Part shown: positions 1 through 7,378 of the stretch, one piece after another
Numbering within the stretch: the stretch's first letter is position 1
Layout of the letters: each line of letters begins with the position of its first letter
Translations under genes and position numbers: made by a program
Assembly (NCBI GenBank): GCA_050949165.1
Contig: JBMNFF010000018.1
Location: 1 to 20,870 of the forward strand
Origin: DAIOXA01 sp050949165
GTDB taxonomy: Bacteria; Bacillota; Proteinivoracia; UBA4975
Direction of reading: 5' to 3'
DNA length: 20,870 nt
The notes under the pieces: generated by a model
Told to the model about the DNA's origin: nothing
Databases searched by the model: none
Seen by the model: the letters and a program-made list of their open reading frames with translations, nothing else

Positions 1-119
1 TGTTATCATCGGTTTTGAGACCAAGTACTCTGCTTTTGCCCACTCCGAGATTATGATAGGGCATGATCTCTGCATAACGATAGCTGCCCATATGTTTTTT
101 TAAAAAATCCCTGAGTGTT
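1..119 (-). pseudogene. C-terminal fragment of a glycyl-radical-enzyme activating protein
   Basis: Reading the minus strand from about 119 down to 1 gives an open frame of about 39 residues that runs off the window. It contains AEIMPYHNLGVGKSRVLGL. This matches the C-terminal signature of radical-SAM activases of the pyruvate formate-lyase activase family (pattern E-[IL]-[LM]-P-Y-H-x-[LM]-G-x-x-K-x-x-x-L-G). These enzymes use S-adenosylmethionine and a 4Fe-4S cluster to install the glycyl radical on a partner enzyme; the cluster motif lies in the N-terminal part, which is absent here. The frame is cut at its 5' side by the left end of the IS21 element, so the gene is broken unless the missing part lies elsewhere. 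The family call rests on one short motif but is distinctive. Which glycyl-radical partner it served cannot be told. Confidence 0.6.
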
Positions 120-196
120 TGTTGTAGACTAGTTTTACCGGGAATTGCAAGATAGGTTCCCCGGAAATTGCAAAGTAAAATTCCCTGTTTTTGCAG
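120..196 (+). repeat. IS21 left end with terminal repeat blocks
   Basis: Three related blocks follow each other: CCGGGAATTGCAAG near 138-151, CCGGAAATTGCAAAG near 161-174, and TTCCCTGTTTTTGCA at 181-195. The last block is a perfect 15-bp inverted copy of TGCAAAAACAGGGAA at 2551-2565 in the right end. Such multiple end repeats are typical IstA binding sites. The istA promoter should lie between here and position 271. Confidence 0.65.
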
Positions 197-271
197 ATAG
201 AGAAGGCCATTGCAGCAGCCCCATAGAAACCTACCCTTGTAACGCCAATCACGAGGGAGGTAATTAGGAGG

Positions 272-1801
272 ATGCTGACAATGGCGCAAATTAATTGTAT
301 CAGAGAAATGTACTTTGAGAAAGGCATGAATTATGCCAGCATAGCAAGAGCCACAGGACATGATGTAAAGACAGTTAAGAAATACATCAACATGAAAGAC
401 TTTACTCAACCGCTTCCCAAACCAGCTAAAAAACGCGGGTCTAAGTTGGACAAGTATAAAGAGGAGATAGATAGCTGGTTGGAAGCAGATAAGCAGGCCC
501 GCAAGAAACAGCGCCACACTGCGCGCAGAGTCTTCGATCGGCTGGCTGGAATTTATGGTCCTGAATTCAACTGTTCTTACCGGCTGGTCGCTGCGTATGT
601 AGCAGAACGTAAGAAGGCGCTATACAGTCAGGAAACCCAATTTTTTATGCCTCTGGAACATATCCCGGGAGAGGCGCAAGTAGACTTTGGCGAAGCAGAT
701 TTTTATGAGGGCAATGAACTCTGCAACGGCTATTACTTGAATCTCTCTTTCCCCAATAGCAATGGCGGTTACCTGCAGCTGTTCAAAGGGCAGAACATGC
801 AATGCCTGGCCGAAGGGCTAATGAACATCTTTGCCCACTTGGGCGGCGTACCAACCAGGCTCTGGTTCGATAACCTTTCTCCAGCAGTAAAGAAAATCCT
901 GAAAAACCATGGGCGGGAACTGACAGATTCGTTCCTGCGTTTCAAGAATCACTACGGATTTATTGCTGCGTTTTGCAACCCCGAGAGCGGTCATGAAAAA
1001 GGCAATGTGGAGAACAAAGTGGGCTACCATCGGCGCAATCTGTTGGTGCCCATCCCCCGGATAGATGACCTAAGAGCATTTAATCGCCAACTGCTTGAGA
1101 AATGCGATCGAGATATGCAAAGGCCACATTACAAGAAGGCGCTGCTGATTCAAGAGCTGTTCTTTGAGGACCGAAAAGCGCTGCTGCCACTGCCCGCTGT
1201 CCCCTATGATGAATCCGAGATTAAGAAGGTGCGCACTAACAGTTACGCTAAGTTCACATTAAATGATGGGAAGCACACTTACTCCACCGCTCCCCGTTAC
1301 GCCAACAGCGAAGTATTCGTAAGGTTGACCGCTCATGACGTCATTGTTCTGGACGAGAGCTACAGGGAGGCAATTAGGCACCCCCGCCTCTACGGTAAAG
1401 AGAACAAGGAATCCATGGACTGGCTGCCATATTTGGCCCAACTGGCCCGCCGACCTGCGGCCCTAAAATACACCGGTATCTATCCCATGCTCCCTGAACC
1501 TATACAGGATTTCCTGGACAACTGCGACTACTCGAGCAAGAAGGAAGCCTTGACAGTCTTGGCCAAGCTCAGCGAGGCAAGTGGGTTTAACAAGGCTACA
1601 GAAGCCTTCTTGACGGCCTTGGAACACGGTGTAAGCGATGCCGACAGCATCATAGCTATGTTTAGTCGACTTAACTGCGAAGTCCTAGACCTGGATCCCC
1701 TAATCCTGCCGGCCAGTGTTCCCGACATGCCCCAAGTACAAGCTAACGTAGCTGAATATGACCGCTTGTTCTTGAGTGAAGGTGGTATTCATGAAAGCTG
1801 A
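272..1801 (+). CDS. istA: IS21 transposase IstA
   Basis: DDE-type transposase of 509 aa, a usual length for IstA, that catalyses strand transfer of the element. An N-terminal helix-turn-helix (about residues 5-40, with ARATGHDVKTVKKYI) should bind the terminal repeats. The integrase core shows the first acidic residue in AQVDFGEADF, the second in LWFDNLSPAVKK, and the glutamate in HEKGNVENKVGYHRR. ATG at 272 sits directly against AGGAGG (266-271), too close for normal initiation. ATG at 281 (MAQINCIREM) has that same AGGAGG at 9-nt spacing, while GAGGGAGG at 253-260 could serve 272, so the first three residues are uncertain. The stop overlaps the start of istB, implying coupled translation. 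All catalytic residues are present, so the enzyme is probably active. Confidence 0.95.
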   Translation: MLTMAQINCIREMYFEKGMNYASIARATGHDVKTVKKYINMKDFTQPLPKPAKKRGSKLDKYKEEIDSWLEADKQARKKQRHTARRVFDRLAGIYGPEFNCSYRLVAAYVAERKKALYSQETQFFMPLEHIPGEAQVDFGEADFYEGNELCNGYYLNLSFPNSNGGYLQLFKGQNMQCLAEGLMNIFAHLGGVPTRLWFDNLSPAVKKILKNHGRELTDSFLRFKNHYGFIAAFCNPESGHEKGNVENKVGYHRRNLLVPIPRIDDLRAFNRQLLEKCDRDMQRPHYKKALLIQELFFEDRKALLPLPAVPYDESEIKKVRTNSYAKFTLNDGKHTYSTAPRYANSEVFVRLTAHDVIVLDESYREAIRHPRLYGKENKESMDWLPYLAQLARRPAALKYTGIYPMLPEPIQDFLDNCDYSSKKEALTVLAKLSEASGFNKATEAFLTALEHGVSDADSIIAMFSRLNCEVLDLDPLILPASVPDMPQVQANVAEYDRLFLSEGGIHES

Positions 1802-2519
1802 AATTGCTGAGTGCTGCCGCCGCCTTCGCTTAAGCAAGAACATAGCAGAAATCTCCGACCAAGTTGAAGCTGACAGCTACCAGGAGTACCTGCTTAAGGT
1901 CCTGAAGCAAGAGGTTGCATACAGGGAAACAACCCGCAAGAACCGTCTGGTAAAACAAGCTGGTTTCTACAACTTGAAAACCTTTGATGGTTACAGCTTT
2001 GACGAAATTCGGTTGCCAACAGAGCTCTCAATTGCCGATTTAAAAGAAGTGAACTTCGTCAGGCAACAGAAGAACCTCATCTTCTACGGCAATGTAGGCA
2101 CCGGCAAGACCCACCTCGCCACGGCCATAGGGATTGAAGCATGCAATAGAGGTCTATCTGTTCGGTTCTTCCGCACAGCAGCCCTGGTCAACCAACTCAG
2201 CGATGCACAGAAAAAAGGCGAGCTCAATAAACTTCTGAAACAATTAGCAAAGGCTGATCTGTTAATCTGCGATGAATGGGGATATGTCCCCCTGGACCGA
2301 GACGGTTCCAAGCTCTTGTTCCAGGTAATTTCAGACCGCTACGAGCAAAGGAGTGTGATCATCACTACCAATCTTGAATTTAGCAAGTGGGTAAACATCT
2401 TCTATGATGAGCAGATGACGGCTGCCATGATCGACCGCTTAGTTCACCACAGCTACCTGCTATTATTCGATGGACAGAGTTACCGGATTAGGAAATCATT
2501 GATGAAAGGCTACGCATAA
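1791..2519 (+). CDS. istB: IS21 helper ATPase IstB
   Basis: AAA+ ATPase of 242 aa, related to DnaC/DnaA, that assembles on target DNA and stimulates IstA. The P-loop is GNVGTGKTHLA and Walker B is LLICDEWGYVPLD. An arginine-bearing segment (AAMIDRLVHHSYLLLF) and the C-terminal YRIRKSLM are typical of the family. I chose ATG at 1791 because GAAGGTGG (1778-1785) precedes it at good spacing; an in-frame GTG at 1776 would add five residues but has no suitable site. With this start the gene overlaps the last 11 nt of istA. Intact, with no missing motif. Confidence 0.93.
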   Translation: MKAEIAECCRRLRLSKNIAEISDQVEADSYQEYLLKVLKQEVAYRETTRKNRLVKQAGFYNLKTFDGYSFDEIRLPTELSIADLKEVNFVRQQKNLIFYGNVGTGKTHLATAIGIEACNRGLSVRFFRTAALVNQLSDAQKKGELNKLLKQLAKADLLICDEWGYVPLDRDGSKLLFQVISDRYEQRSVIITTNLEFSKWVNIFYDEQMTAAMIDRLVHHSYLLLFDGQSYRIRKSLMKGYA

Positions 2520-2533
2520 ATTCCCTGGCGGGG

Positions 2534-2584
2534 TTGTTGCAAGGGAAGTTTGCAAAAACAGGGAAAAAGCACTTGCAAAAAACA
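2534..2584 (-). repeat. IS21 right end with terminal repeat blocks
   Basis: Read on the minus strand from 2584 inward, the blocks are TGTTTTTTGCAAG, TTCCCTGTTTTTGCA (2565-2551, the perfect inverted match to 181-195) and TTCCCTTGCAAC near 2545-2534. The shared block lies about 19 bp from this end but about 61 bp from the estimated left end, so the ends are not symmetric. Chromosomal helicase sequence resumes at about 2585. Confidence 0.65.
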
Positions 2585-3430
2585 ACTATTTGATTGTCCT
2601 GGAGGTAATCATAGTACTCTCCCTCAGTTTCAAATTCCATGGGGCTGTGAAACTGCTTATAGTAGGAGAGGAAATAGGTTAACAGTATGTCCCTATATTT
2701 TTGCTCTTTACTTAGGGCTGTAAATTGCTCCTCGACAAACTGAGTTAAATCTATGTTGGTTACGGTAGGCTGTTTCCCTTCGACCTGGGCGATAATTTCT
2801 TTACCCAGTTTGTGAAAGGTCATGGCGTCAATATCTTTGCCAGTCTCTTTCTTGATCCGCTCAGACATTTCTGCAGCCGAGGCATTGGTGAAGGACAAAA
2901 CCAGCAGTTCATTGGGCTGGTAGGAATATCTATCTAACAGATATTTGACCTTGCCGACTATGGTCGTGGTCTTGCCACTACCGGCGCCGGCTATGACGAG
3001 ATTGTTTATTTCATCCTTAATTATGCATTCCCTCTGTTGGTTATCCAGTGACCTTCCTTCGATATTAGCGAAGAGGGCGTCATAACGCTTTTTTTCCCTG
3101 GATCGCGTTGTATTTTTTGCAGATATCATTCAGGGTGGCGCATGTTTGTTTAAACTGGTCAATCTTGAGTTTGTTTCCCGGGGGTAGTTTGCGATACCGC
3201 CTGGTTTTTCTGATTCTTTCCTTCAACTCATGGACCGAGGATTTCCAGTCTGCTATGTTTTGTTGATCCATATACCTGGAATAGTCCATAATGCGGCCCA
3301 GTGCCTCGAGGGCATCTCGGCATTCCATGGCAATCTCATCCCAGGAACGAATTAGGTCGAGCTTTCGCTGTTTTCTTTTTTGTTTATAGGTGCTGTACCA
3401 GGAGGCAATTCTTCTGAACAATATACCCAC
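2585..3430 (-). pseudogene. UvrD/helicase-IV-like helicase, frameshifted and cut by the IS
   Basis: SF1 helicase remnant read on the minus strand. The first piece (3430-3080) is a charged helical N-terminal domain of about 113 aa ending in YNAIQGKK. The second frame carries RYDALFANIEG, LDNQQRECI (Q motif), the P-loop AGAGSGKTTTIVGK, motif Ia LVLSFTNASAAEM, and a stretch ending YYDYLQDNQ. This is the usual order in helicase-IV-like UvrD proteins. The two frames join sensibly if one base is removed from the run of seven T (plus strand) at 3089-3095; a normal -1 slip would not reach the right frame. Beyond DNQ the frame enters IS21 sequence and stops, so motifs II-VI are missing. The start is uncertain: GTG at 3430, or TTG at 3421 behind AGGGGTGGG. 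Helicase identity is secure, and the gene is dead as given. Confidence 0.85.
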
Positions 3431-3769
3431 CCCTGATTGGTAAATTGCATCTACATTCTATCACATTCTTTATTTTATAACCATTTGCCATAACACCTGG
3501 GTAGAGGGGGAGGGCAGACAGAATTGGGCAATATGGAAAGTCTGCACAAAGTGGTGCGAAAGGTTTTACTTTCCAGGCAGGACATTTTTTGAATACATTG
3601 AATAACATTAAAGAACCTTAATCTGGTAGGATTTTTCCTTAGAGTTATTTTGGGGTAGTTGCCCACTATTCGGGGCTAGCTTACAAGGGGCGTGCTTTGC
3701 CTAATACCTTGGGCATTTGCGCAGCAATAACAAAAGTTTATGTCAGGACTGTCTGATATTGTAATTACA
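3431..3769. other. No gene recognised
   Basis: AT-rich stretch upstream of the minus-strand helicase remnant. Short frames occur on the minus strand (for example 74 and 63 codons), but they have no credible ribosome-binding site or family resemblance and overlap each other. The 5' leader and promoter of the helicase remnant should lie near 3440-3490 on the minus strand, where TAGAAT occurs as a possible -10, but I see no convincing -35. Nothing else is supported. Confidence 0.4.
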
Positions 3770-3770
3770 G

Positions 3771-3873
3771 GGACTGGAGGGGGGATAGTATGTTTGGTGA
3801 GGCGGACAGGAATGGCCAGTTTATTGGTTGCGCTGGGTATCCCAAGTACAGGAATACTGCACAGGTAAAGTGA
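3771..3873 (+). pseudogene. Decayed topoisomerase-type C4 zinc-finger remnant
   Basis: A 27-codon frame from ATG 3790 to the TGA at 3871-3873 encodes RNGQFIGCAGYPKYRNT. This resembles the second half of the zinc-ribbon repeat at the C-terminus of bacterial topoisomerase I and of some nuclease or helicase proteins (pattern R-x-G-x-F-x-G-C-x-x-Y-P-x-C). In the neighbouring frame just upstream, ACTGGAGGGGGG followed by a stretch reading CLVRRTG looks like the decayed first half (C-x-x-C-G-G-x-L-V-x-R-x-G). Joining the halves needs a frameshift near 3800-3812, and the last cysteine is Tyr. It is a fragment with no partner gene around it. The resemblance is judged by eye from a short stretch. Confidence 0.4.
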
Positions 3874-3929
3874 ATCGCATGTTGCATATATTGTTATAAG
3901 TGTAAGTTTGGGGAAAGGGGAGGGAGCTT

Positions 3930-5750
3930 GTGGCAAGCACATTCAAGTCCAATGACGTACCTATCGCTGAGATTTTAAAGCAGATTGCGAAAGGGGAGAC
4001 CCAGCTTCCAGATTTTCAACGGGGATGGGTATGGGATGAGGAGCGGATTATTGCTCTTATTGCCAGCATTTCTAATTCATATCCCGTAGGGGCTTTAATG
4101 TTCTTAGAGTATGGTGGGGATTCGGTCAGGTTTCACTACCGTAAATTTACGGGGGTAAAAGTGGATAATACTATCCCCAATATTTTAGTATTGGATGGCC
4201 AGCAGCGTCTCACATCGATTTACAGTGCGATGTATTCCAGGGATGCGGTTGTCACTCGTACAGATAAAAACAAAGAAATTCAAAGGTTTTTTTATCTTGA
4301 TATCGAAAAATGCCTGGATACTTCCACTGATCGCGTTGATGCTATTATTTCAGTTCCGGAGGATAAAATAATCCGGTCAAATTTCGGGCGAGTTATCGAT
4401 CTAGACGTAAGCACCAGGGATAAGGAGTTTGAAAACCACCTGTTTCCGCTGAATATAGTATTTGACTTCATTGAATGTGCTAAATGGCAGAATGAGTACC
4501 AGAAATATCACGGGTACTCGCCTGAAATATTGGATCGCTATGCGAGATTTAATGCTGAGATACTGGTGCCAATCCAGACTTATAATGTTCCTGTCATAAC
4601 TTTGGGTAGGGGGACCCCTAAGGAAGCAGTGTGCCAAGTTTTCGAGAACGTTAATACCGGCGGGGTATCCTTGACAGTGTTTGAACTAGTAACTGCTATG
4701 TTTGCAGCAGATGATTTTCGGCTGAGGGATGACTGGGAAGAAAGAAAGGAACGCCTTGTTAATGAATCTGCGCTTTCAGTTTCCAACCTGGATGCAGCCG
4801 TATTATCTGTAGTGTCACCCACTGATTTCCTTGTGGCGGCTACCTTGCTTTCCAGATACTACATCAAAGCTCAGGGTGGAGAAGCCGTTAGTTGTAAGAA
4901 GAAGGACGTCCTGCGCCTCACGCTTGGTGAATATAAGAACTATAAAGAGCAACTAACTAACGGTTTTATCCAAGCTGCCAGTTTCCTTAAGGAGCAACGC
5001 ATTTTTTCTGCAAGGGATTTACCATACAGCACACAGTTAATTCCCCTGGCAGTTATATTTACCATTCTGGGCAAGCAGGCTCATGATGTTTTTATTAAAG
5101 ATAAGATTGCCCGTTGGTACTGGTGCGGCGTATTGGGCGAGATGTACGGTGGCGCCAACGAAACCAGGTATGCCACTGATGTGACTGGTATGATGGATTG
5201 GATAAATGGCGGCGAGGAACCGGATACAATTCAAAGAGCATATTTCCAGCCCACCCGGTTGCTTACCTTGCAGACCAGGCTCAGCGCAGCATATAAGGGG
5301 ATAATGGCTCTGATTTTAAAAACAGGATGCTTGGATTTCATTAGCGGCAGCGCTATGGACTTCACTGTTTTCCTTGATGAAAGCACTGATATTCATCATA
5401 TATTCCCGAGAGCATATTGCGAGAGCGTTGGGCTACCGAGATCGAGGTGGAATTCGATTGTTAATAAAACGCCGTTGTTCGCGAGGACTAATAGAATTAT
5501 CGGGGGCAGTGCTCCCAGTGAATACTTGAAAAAAATTGAGAGAGATGGGCGTATCACTAAGGAGCAGCTAGACGATTATGTCGCTTCGCATCTTATCGAC
5601 GTGTCATGCCTAAGGGAAGACGATTTTGACACTTACTTTATTAAACGGGCAAAAGCGCTTTTGAAAGAAATCAGCTGCGCCATGGGCAAACCCATTGCCA
5701 ATTTAGGTGGGGATGATGTAATAATCGGCTTTGGCAGCTCCTTGGAGTAG
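3930..5750 (+). CDS. DUF262 + HNH (GmrSD/SspE-like) defence nuclease
   Basis: Single polypeptide of 606 aa. The N-terminal DUF262 domain (about residues 8-290) has a ParB/sulfiredoxin-like NTPase fold in this family and shows LPDFQRGWVW (26-35) and DGQQR (89-93), its hallmark motifs. The C-terminal region carries the DUF1524 HNH-type nuclease motif DIHHIFPRAYC (487-497) followed by KTPLFARTN. This layout is that of GmrSD type IV modification-dependent restriction enzymes, BrxU and SspE, which use nucleotide hydrolysis to control DNA cleavage by the HNH domain; SspE acts with phosphorothioate modification. No modification gene is visible nearby, so a stand-alone type IV role against modified phage DNA is likeliest, by inference. 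The start is GTG at 3930 behind GGGGAGGG (3917-3924). Both active-site regions are intact. Confidence 0.88.
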   Translation: MASTFKSNDVPIAEILKQIAKGETQLPDFQRGWVWDEERIIALIASISNSYPVGALMFLEYGGDSVRFHYRKFTGVKVDNTIPNILVLDGQQRLTSIYSAMYSRDAVVTRTDKNKEIQRFFYLDIEKCLDTSTDRVDAIISVPEDKIIRSNFGRVIDLDVSTRDKEFENHLFPLNIVFDFIECAKWQNEYQKYHGYSPEILDRYARFNAEILVPIQTYNVPVITLGRGTPKEAVCQVFENVNTGGVSLTVFELVTAMFAADDFRLRDDWEERKERLVNESALSVSNLDAAVLSVVSPTDFLVAATLLSRYYIKAQGGEAVSCKKKDVLRLTLGEYKNYKEQLTNGFIQAASFLKEQRIFSARDLPYSTQLIPLAVIFTILGKQAHDVFIKDKIARWYWCGVLGEMYGGANETRYATDVTGMMDWINGGEEPDTIQRAYFQPTRLLTLQTRLSAAYKGIMALILKTGCLDFISGSAMDFTVFLDESTDIHHIFPRAYCESVGLPRSRWNSIVNKTPLFARTNRIIGGSAPSEYLKKIERDGRITKEQLDDYVASHLIDVSCLREDDFDTYFIKRAKALLKEISCAMGKPIANLGGDDVIIGFGSSLE

Positions 5751-5983
5751 CGAGAATGGGGCCAGGTCCGACCAAGGCTTTTACTCAGATGAAGGAGGGT
5801 TGCTATAGGGAGGCCTGGTCGTATTAACCCTCGAGCTTATGCGGAATGTGTACCTAAGGTTTTGGGTGGCAAGGGGCTTATGCAACAGGGATTCAAATGT
5901 GTCCTAGAGTTAGCAATGCCATGGCTACTAGAGGTATAGCAGCAGAGGCTGTGTAATGCGGAATGGACGCCAGAGGGGGGTAC
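5751..5983. other. Non-coding gap with two imperfect hairpins
   Basis: An imperfect inverted repeat CGACCAAGGC (5769-5778) / GCCTGGTCG (5813-5821) lies just after the DUF262 stop but has no T-run. A perfect 11-bp inverted repeat AATGGACGCCA (5962-5972) / TGGCGTCCATT (5993-6003) with inner GAGG/CCTC follows; on the plus strand it is succeeded by TGATATTTAGTTTA, a poor T-tract, so it is at best a weak terminator for the nuclease gene. One plus-strand frame of about 43 codons (GRPGRINPRAYAECV onward, ending at 5940) is open but lacks a start codon. Confidence 0.4.
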
Positions 5984-6406
5984 TTACCTCCATGGCGTCC
6001 ATTTGATATTTAGTTTATTAGCATGCGTTCCTCCGACAAGGATTCTTGCCACTGGATATCGGAATAATGAGCCTTGCTGAGGGATAGCAGGACTGGGGTA
6101 TATATTTGTTGAATATGTAAAAGATGCAACATTTGGTTTTGGAGGCAACTTAATGAAACGAAATCCTTCGACAATTTTATGGAATAAACGTGGAATATTA
6201 GCAGCAGTTTTACTTGTTCCGATTTTGCCATAAGTAATAATTTTTTTATCAGCATATTTAATAAGCTTATCACCGACCGGCACAGTAACTAACCTGCCAT
6301 TATCACTTGCAGTGCCCTTAAGAACGCCAATGCCTAACTTCCCACAAAGGATGGGAGTATAGTCAGTTGTTGTAAACTGTATGCGGGTGGGTTGATGCTG
6401 CCACAT
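5984..6406 (-). CDS. Hypothetical 140-aa protein, doubtful
   Basis: I do not recognise this protein. It is soluble-looking with no membrane segment or signal peptide, rich in Lys and Thr, and contains GKLGIGVLKGTASDNGRL and PPKPNVASFTYSTN. Codons use A/T third positions in a consistent way (GCT, ATT, AAA, GTT), which favours real coding. Against it, no Shine-Dalgarno site precedes ATG 6406, and an alternative 87-codon frame (6273-6010) overlaps it. Its last codons form the right arm of the 5962-6003 inverted repeat, with the stop in the loop. It stands alone on the minus strand between plus-strand genes. It may be an intact small accessory gene or a fragment. Confidence 0.35.
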   Translation of the reverse strand: MWQHQPTRIQFTTTDYTPILCGKLGIGVLKGTASDNGRLVTVPVGDKLIKYADKKIITYGKIGTSKTAANIPRLFHKIVEGFRFIKLPPKPNVASFTYSTNIYPSPAIPQQGSLFRYPVARILVGGTHANKLNIKWTPWR

Positions 6407-6482
6407 TTATTTATGAAGCCTTTTGCTACAGGACACCTTGCGTCCAGTGTTTAAGCAACTTCAAAAGAATTATTGCAGGATG

Positions 6483-6491
6483 GGAGGGGAG
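6483..6491 (+). promoter_or_regulatory. Ribosome-binding site fixing the EEP gene start
   Basis: GGAGGGGAG lies immediately upstream of GTG 6495 (about 5 nt from the core). It falls inside the reading frame if the upstream ATG 6480 or TTG 6423 is used, and neither of those has a comparable site. It therefore supports GTG 6495 as the start. Confidence 0.6.
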
Positions 6492-6494
6492 TAT

Positions 6495-7211
6495 GTGATA
6501 TCCATTGCCACCTGGAACATGGATTATTGGAAACGCAACAAGGAGCAGCGACAAGCTGCCTGGGACTATTTAACTGATGAAATTCGCCCGGACATTGCCC
6601 TACTCCAGGAGTGTATGCCGCCTTCTGTCATTAGCAAAGGATATAATATTATTTACCGGGAAATTGGTGGTACTAGAAATTGGGGGTCTGCGGTGTTGGC
6701 TCGCGGTTATCCCATAAAGGAAATAGATTTTGAAAACAGCCATCCTGGTTGTGTGGTAGCTACAGAAGTGGAAGTACAAGGCGTCACCTTAACGGCAATC
6801 AGCGTTTACGGAATGCTGTGTAGGTATAATTACGCGACCACGACGATGCACAGAATCCTTTCCGACTTGACTCCGTTAATACATGGCCAGAGGAGAAGCC
6901 GCACTTTCATAATGGGCGGGGATTATAATGTTAGCCCTCAATGGGATGAGCGCTATAAACACCGCGACCCCTCCCACCAGTTGGTTTTTGACCGGATCGA
7001 TGATTTCAGACTGGTGAACTGTACCCTTCAATACTTCGGAAAACTTGTCCAGACCAACCACCATTCTAGAAGCAAATTCCCTTGGCAGAATGACTTTCTG
7101 CATGCATCAAAAAAACTTGCGGCAAAGCTGGTGTCATGCAGGGTATTTAATGAAGAACATGTAAGGGAGTTCAGTGACCACGATCCAGTAGTGGCTTATT
7201 TTGAGGATTAA
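6495..7211 (+). CDS. Endonuclease/exonuclease/phosphatase (EEP) family protein
   Basis: Protein of about 238 aa from GTG 6495; the open frame extends back to 6423, but the Shine-Dalgarno site and the family's usual start just before the first beta strand favour 6495. EEP (DNase I / exonuclease III-like) motifs are present in order: IATWNMD (metal-binding Asn near residue 8), DIALLQEC (catalytic Glu), FIMGGDYNVSP (Asp/Asn), NDFLHAS (Asp), and the C-terminal FSDHDPVVAYF (Asp-His pair). Such enzymes hydrolyse phosphodiester bonds with Mg2+; substrates range from DNA and RNA to cyclic nucleotides and lipids, so the substrate is open. No signal peptide, so cytoplasmic. It lies 745 nt after the DUF262 nuclease and 168 nt before the HelD-like gene, and may be a defence or repair nuclease by context only. 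Confidence 0.8.
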   Translation: MISIATWNMDYWKRNKEQRQAAWDYLTDEIRPDIALLQECMPPSVISKGYNIIYREIGGTRNWGSAVLARGYPIKEIDFENSHPGCVVATEVEVQGVTLTAISVYGMLCRYNYATTTMHRILSDLTPLIHGQRRSRTFIMGGDYNVSPQWDERYKHRDPSHQLVFDRIDDFRLVNCTLQYFGKLVQTNHHSRSKFPWQNDFLHASKKLAAKLVSCRVFNEEHVREFSDHDPVVAYFED

Positions 7212-7378
7212 TAATAAAATGGGGCGGAGTTCGAAGACAAAAAAACGGCCGCTTGCTGTTAGGCCGCACCTGGGATGAAATGCCTGCGCTGAAAACCGGC
7301 AATTAGGATACCGGGCGGGCAGGTTTGTCACGGGAGCGTGCTATTGTATATATGTCAGCACAAAGGGAGGTAGATTGT

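Larger units (their letters stand above)
120..2584 (+). mobile_element. IS21-family insertion sequence (istA-istB)
   Basis: Complete-looking element of about 2.46 kb with the two-gene istA/istB arrangement diagnostic of IS21. Both genes are intact with all catalytic motifs. Both ends carry repeated short blocks of the type TTCCCTGTTTTTGCA and GGAATTGCAA, as expected of the multiple terminal transposase-binding sites in this family. The outer boundaries are my estimate: a TGTT at 120 on the left and its counterpart AACA ending at 2584 on the right. They could shift by a few bases (for example left end at 116). No target duplication is seen next to these ends, and the flanking gene fragments belong to two different genes, so this copy does not sit in a simple insertion site. 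Confidence 0.85.

Noticed and set aside
3080..3130. Programmed ribosomal frameshifting in the UvrD-like gene
   Set aside because: The A-run could support a -1 slip, but the downstream helicase frame needs +1, and the gene is truncated by the IS anyway.
3676..3942. 88-codon minus-strand frame upstream of the DUF262 nuclease
   Set aside because: It covers the ribosome-binding site and start of the nuclease gene and the zinc-finger remnant, with no start signal or family resemblance of its own.
7239..7266. CGGCC/GGCCG hairpin next to seven A, a terminator if read on the minus strand
   Set aside because: The T-run is only on the minus strand and no minus-strand gene ends here; the stem is just five pairs. 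Left out as a feature.
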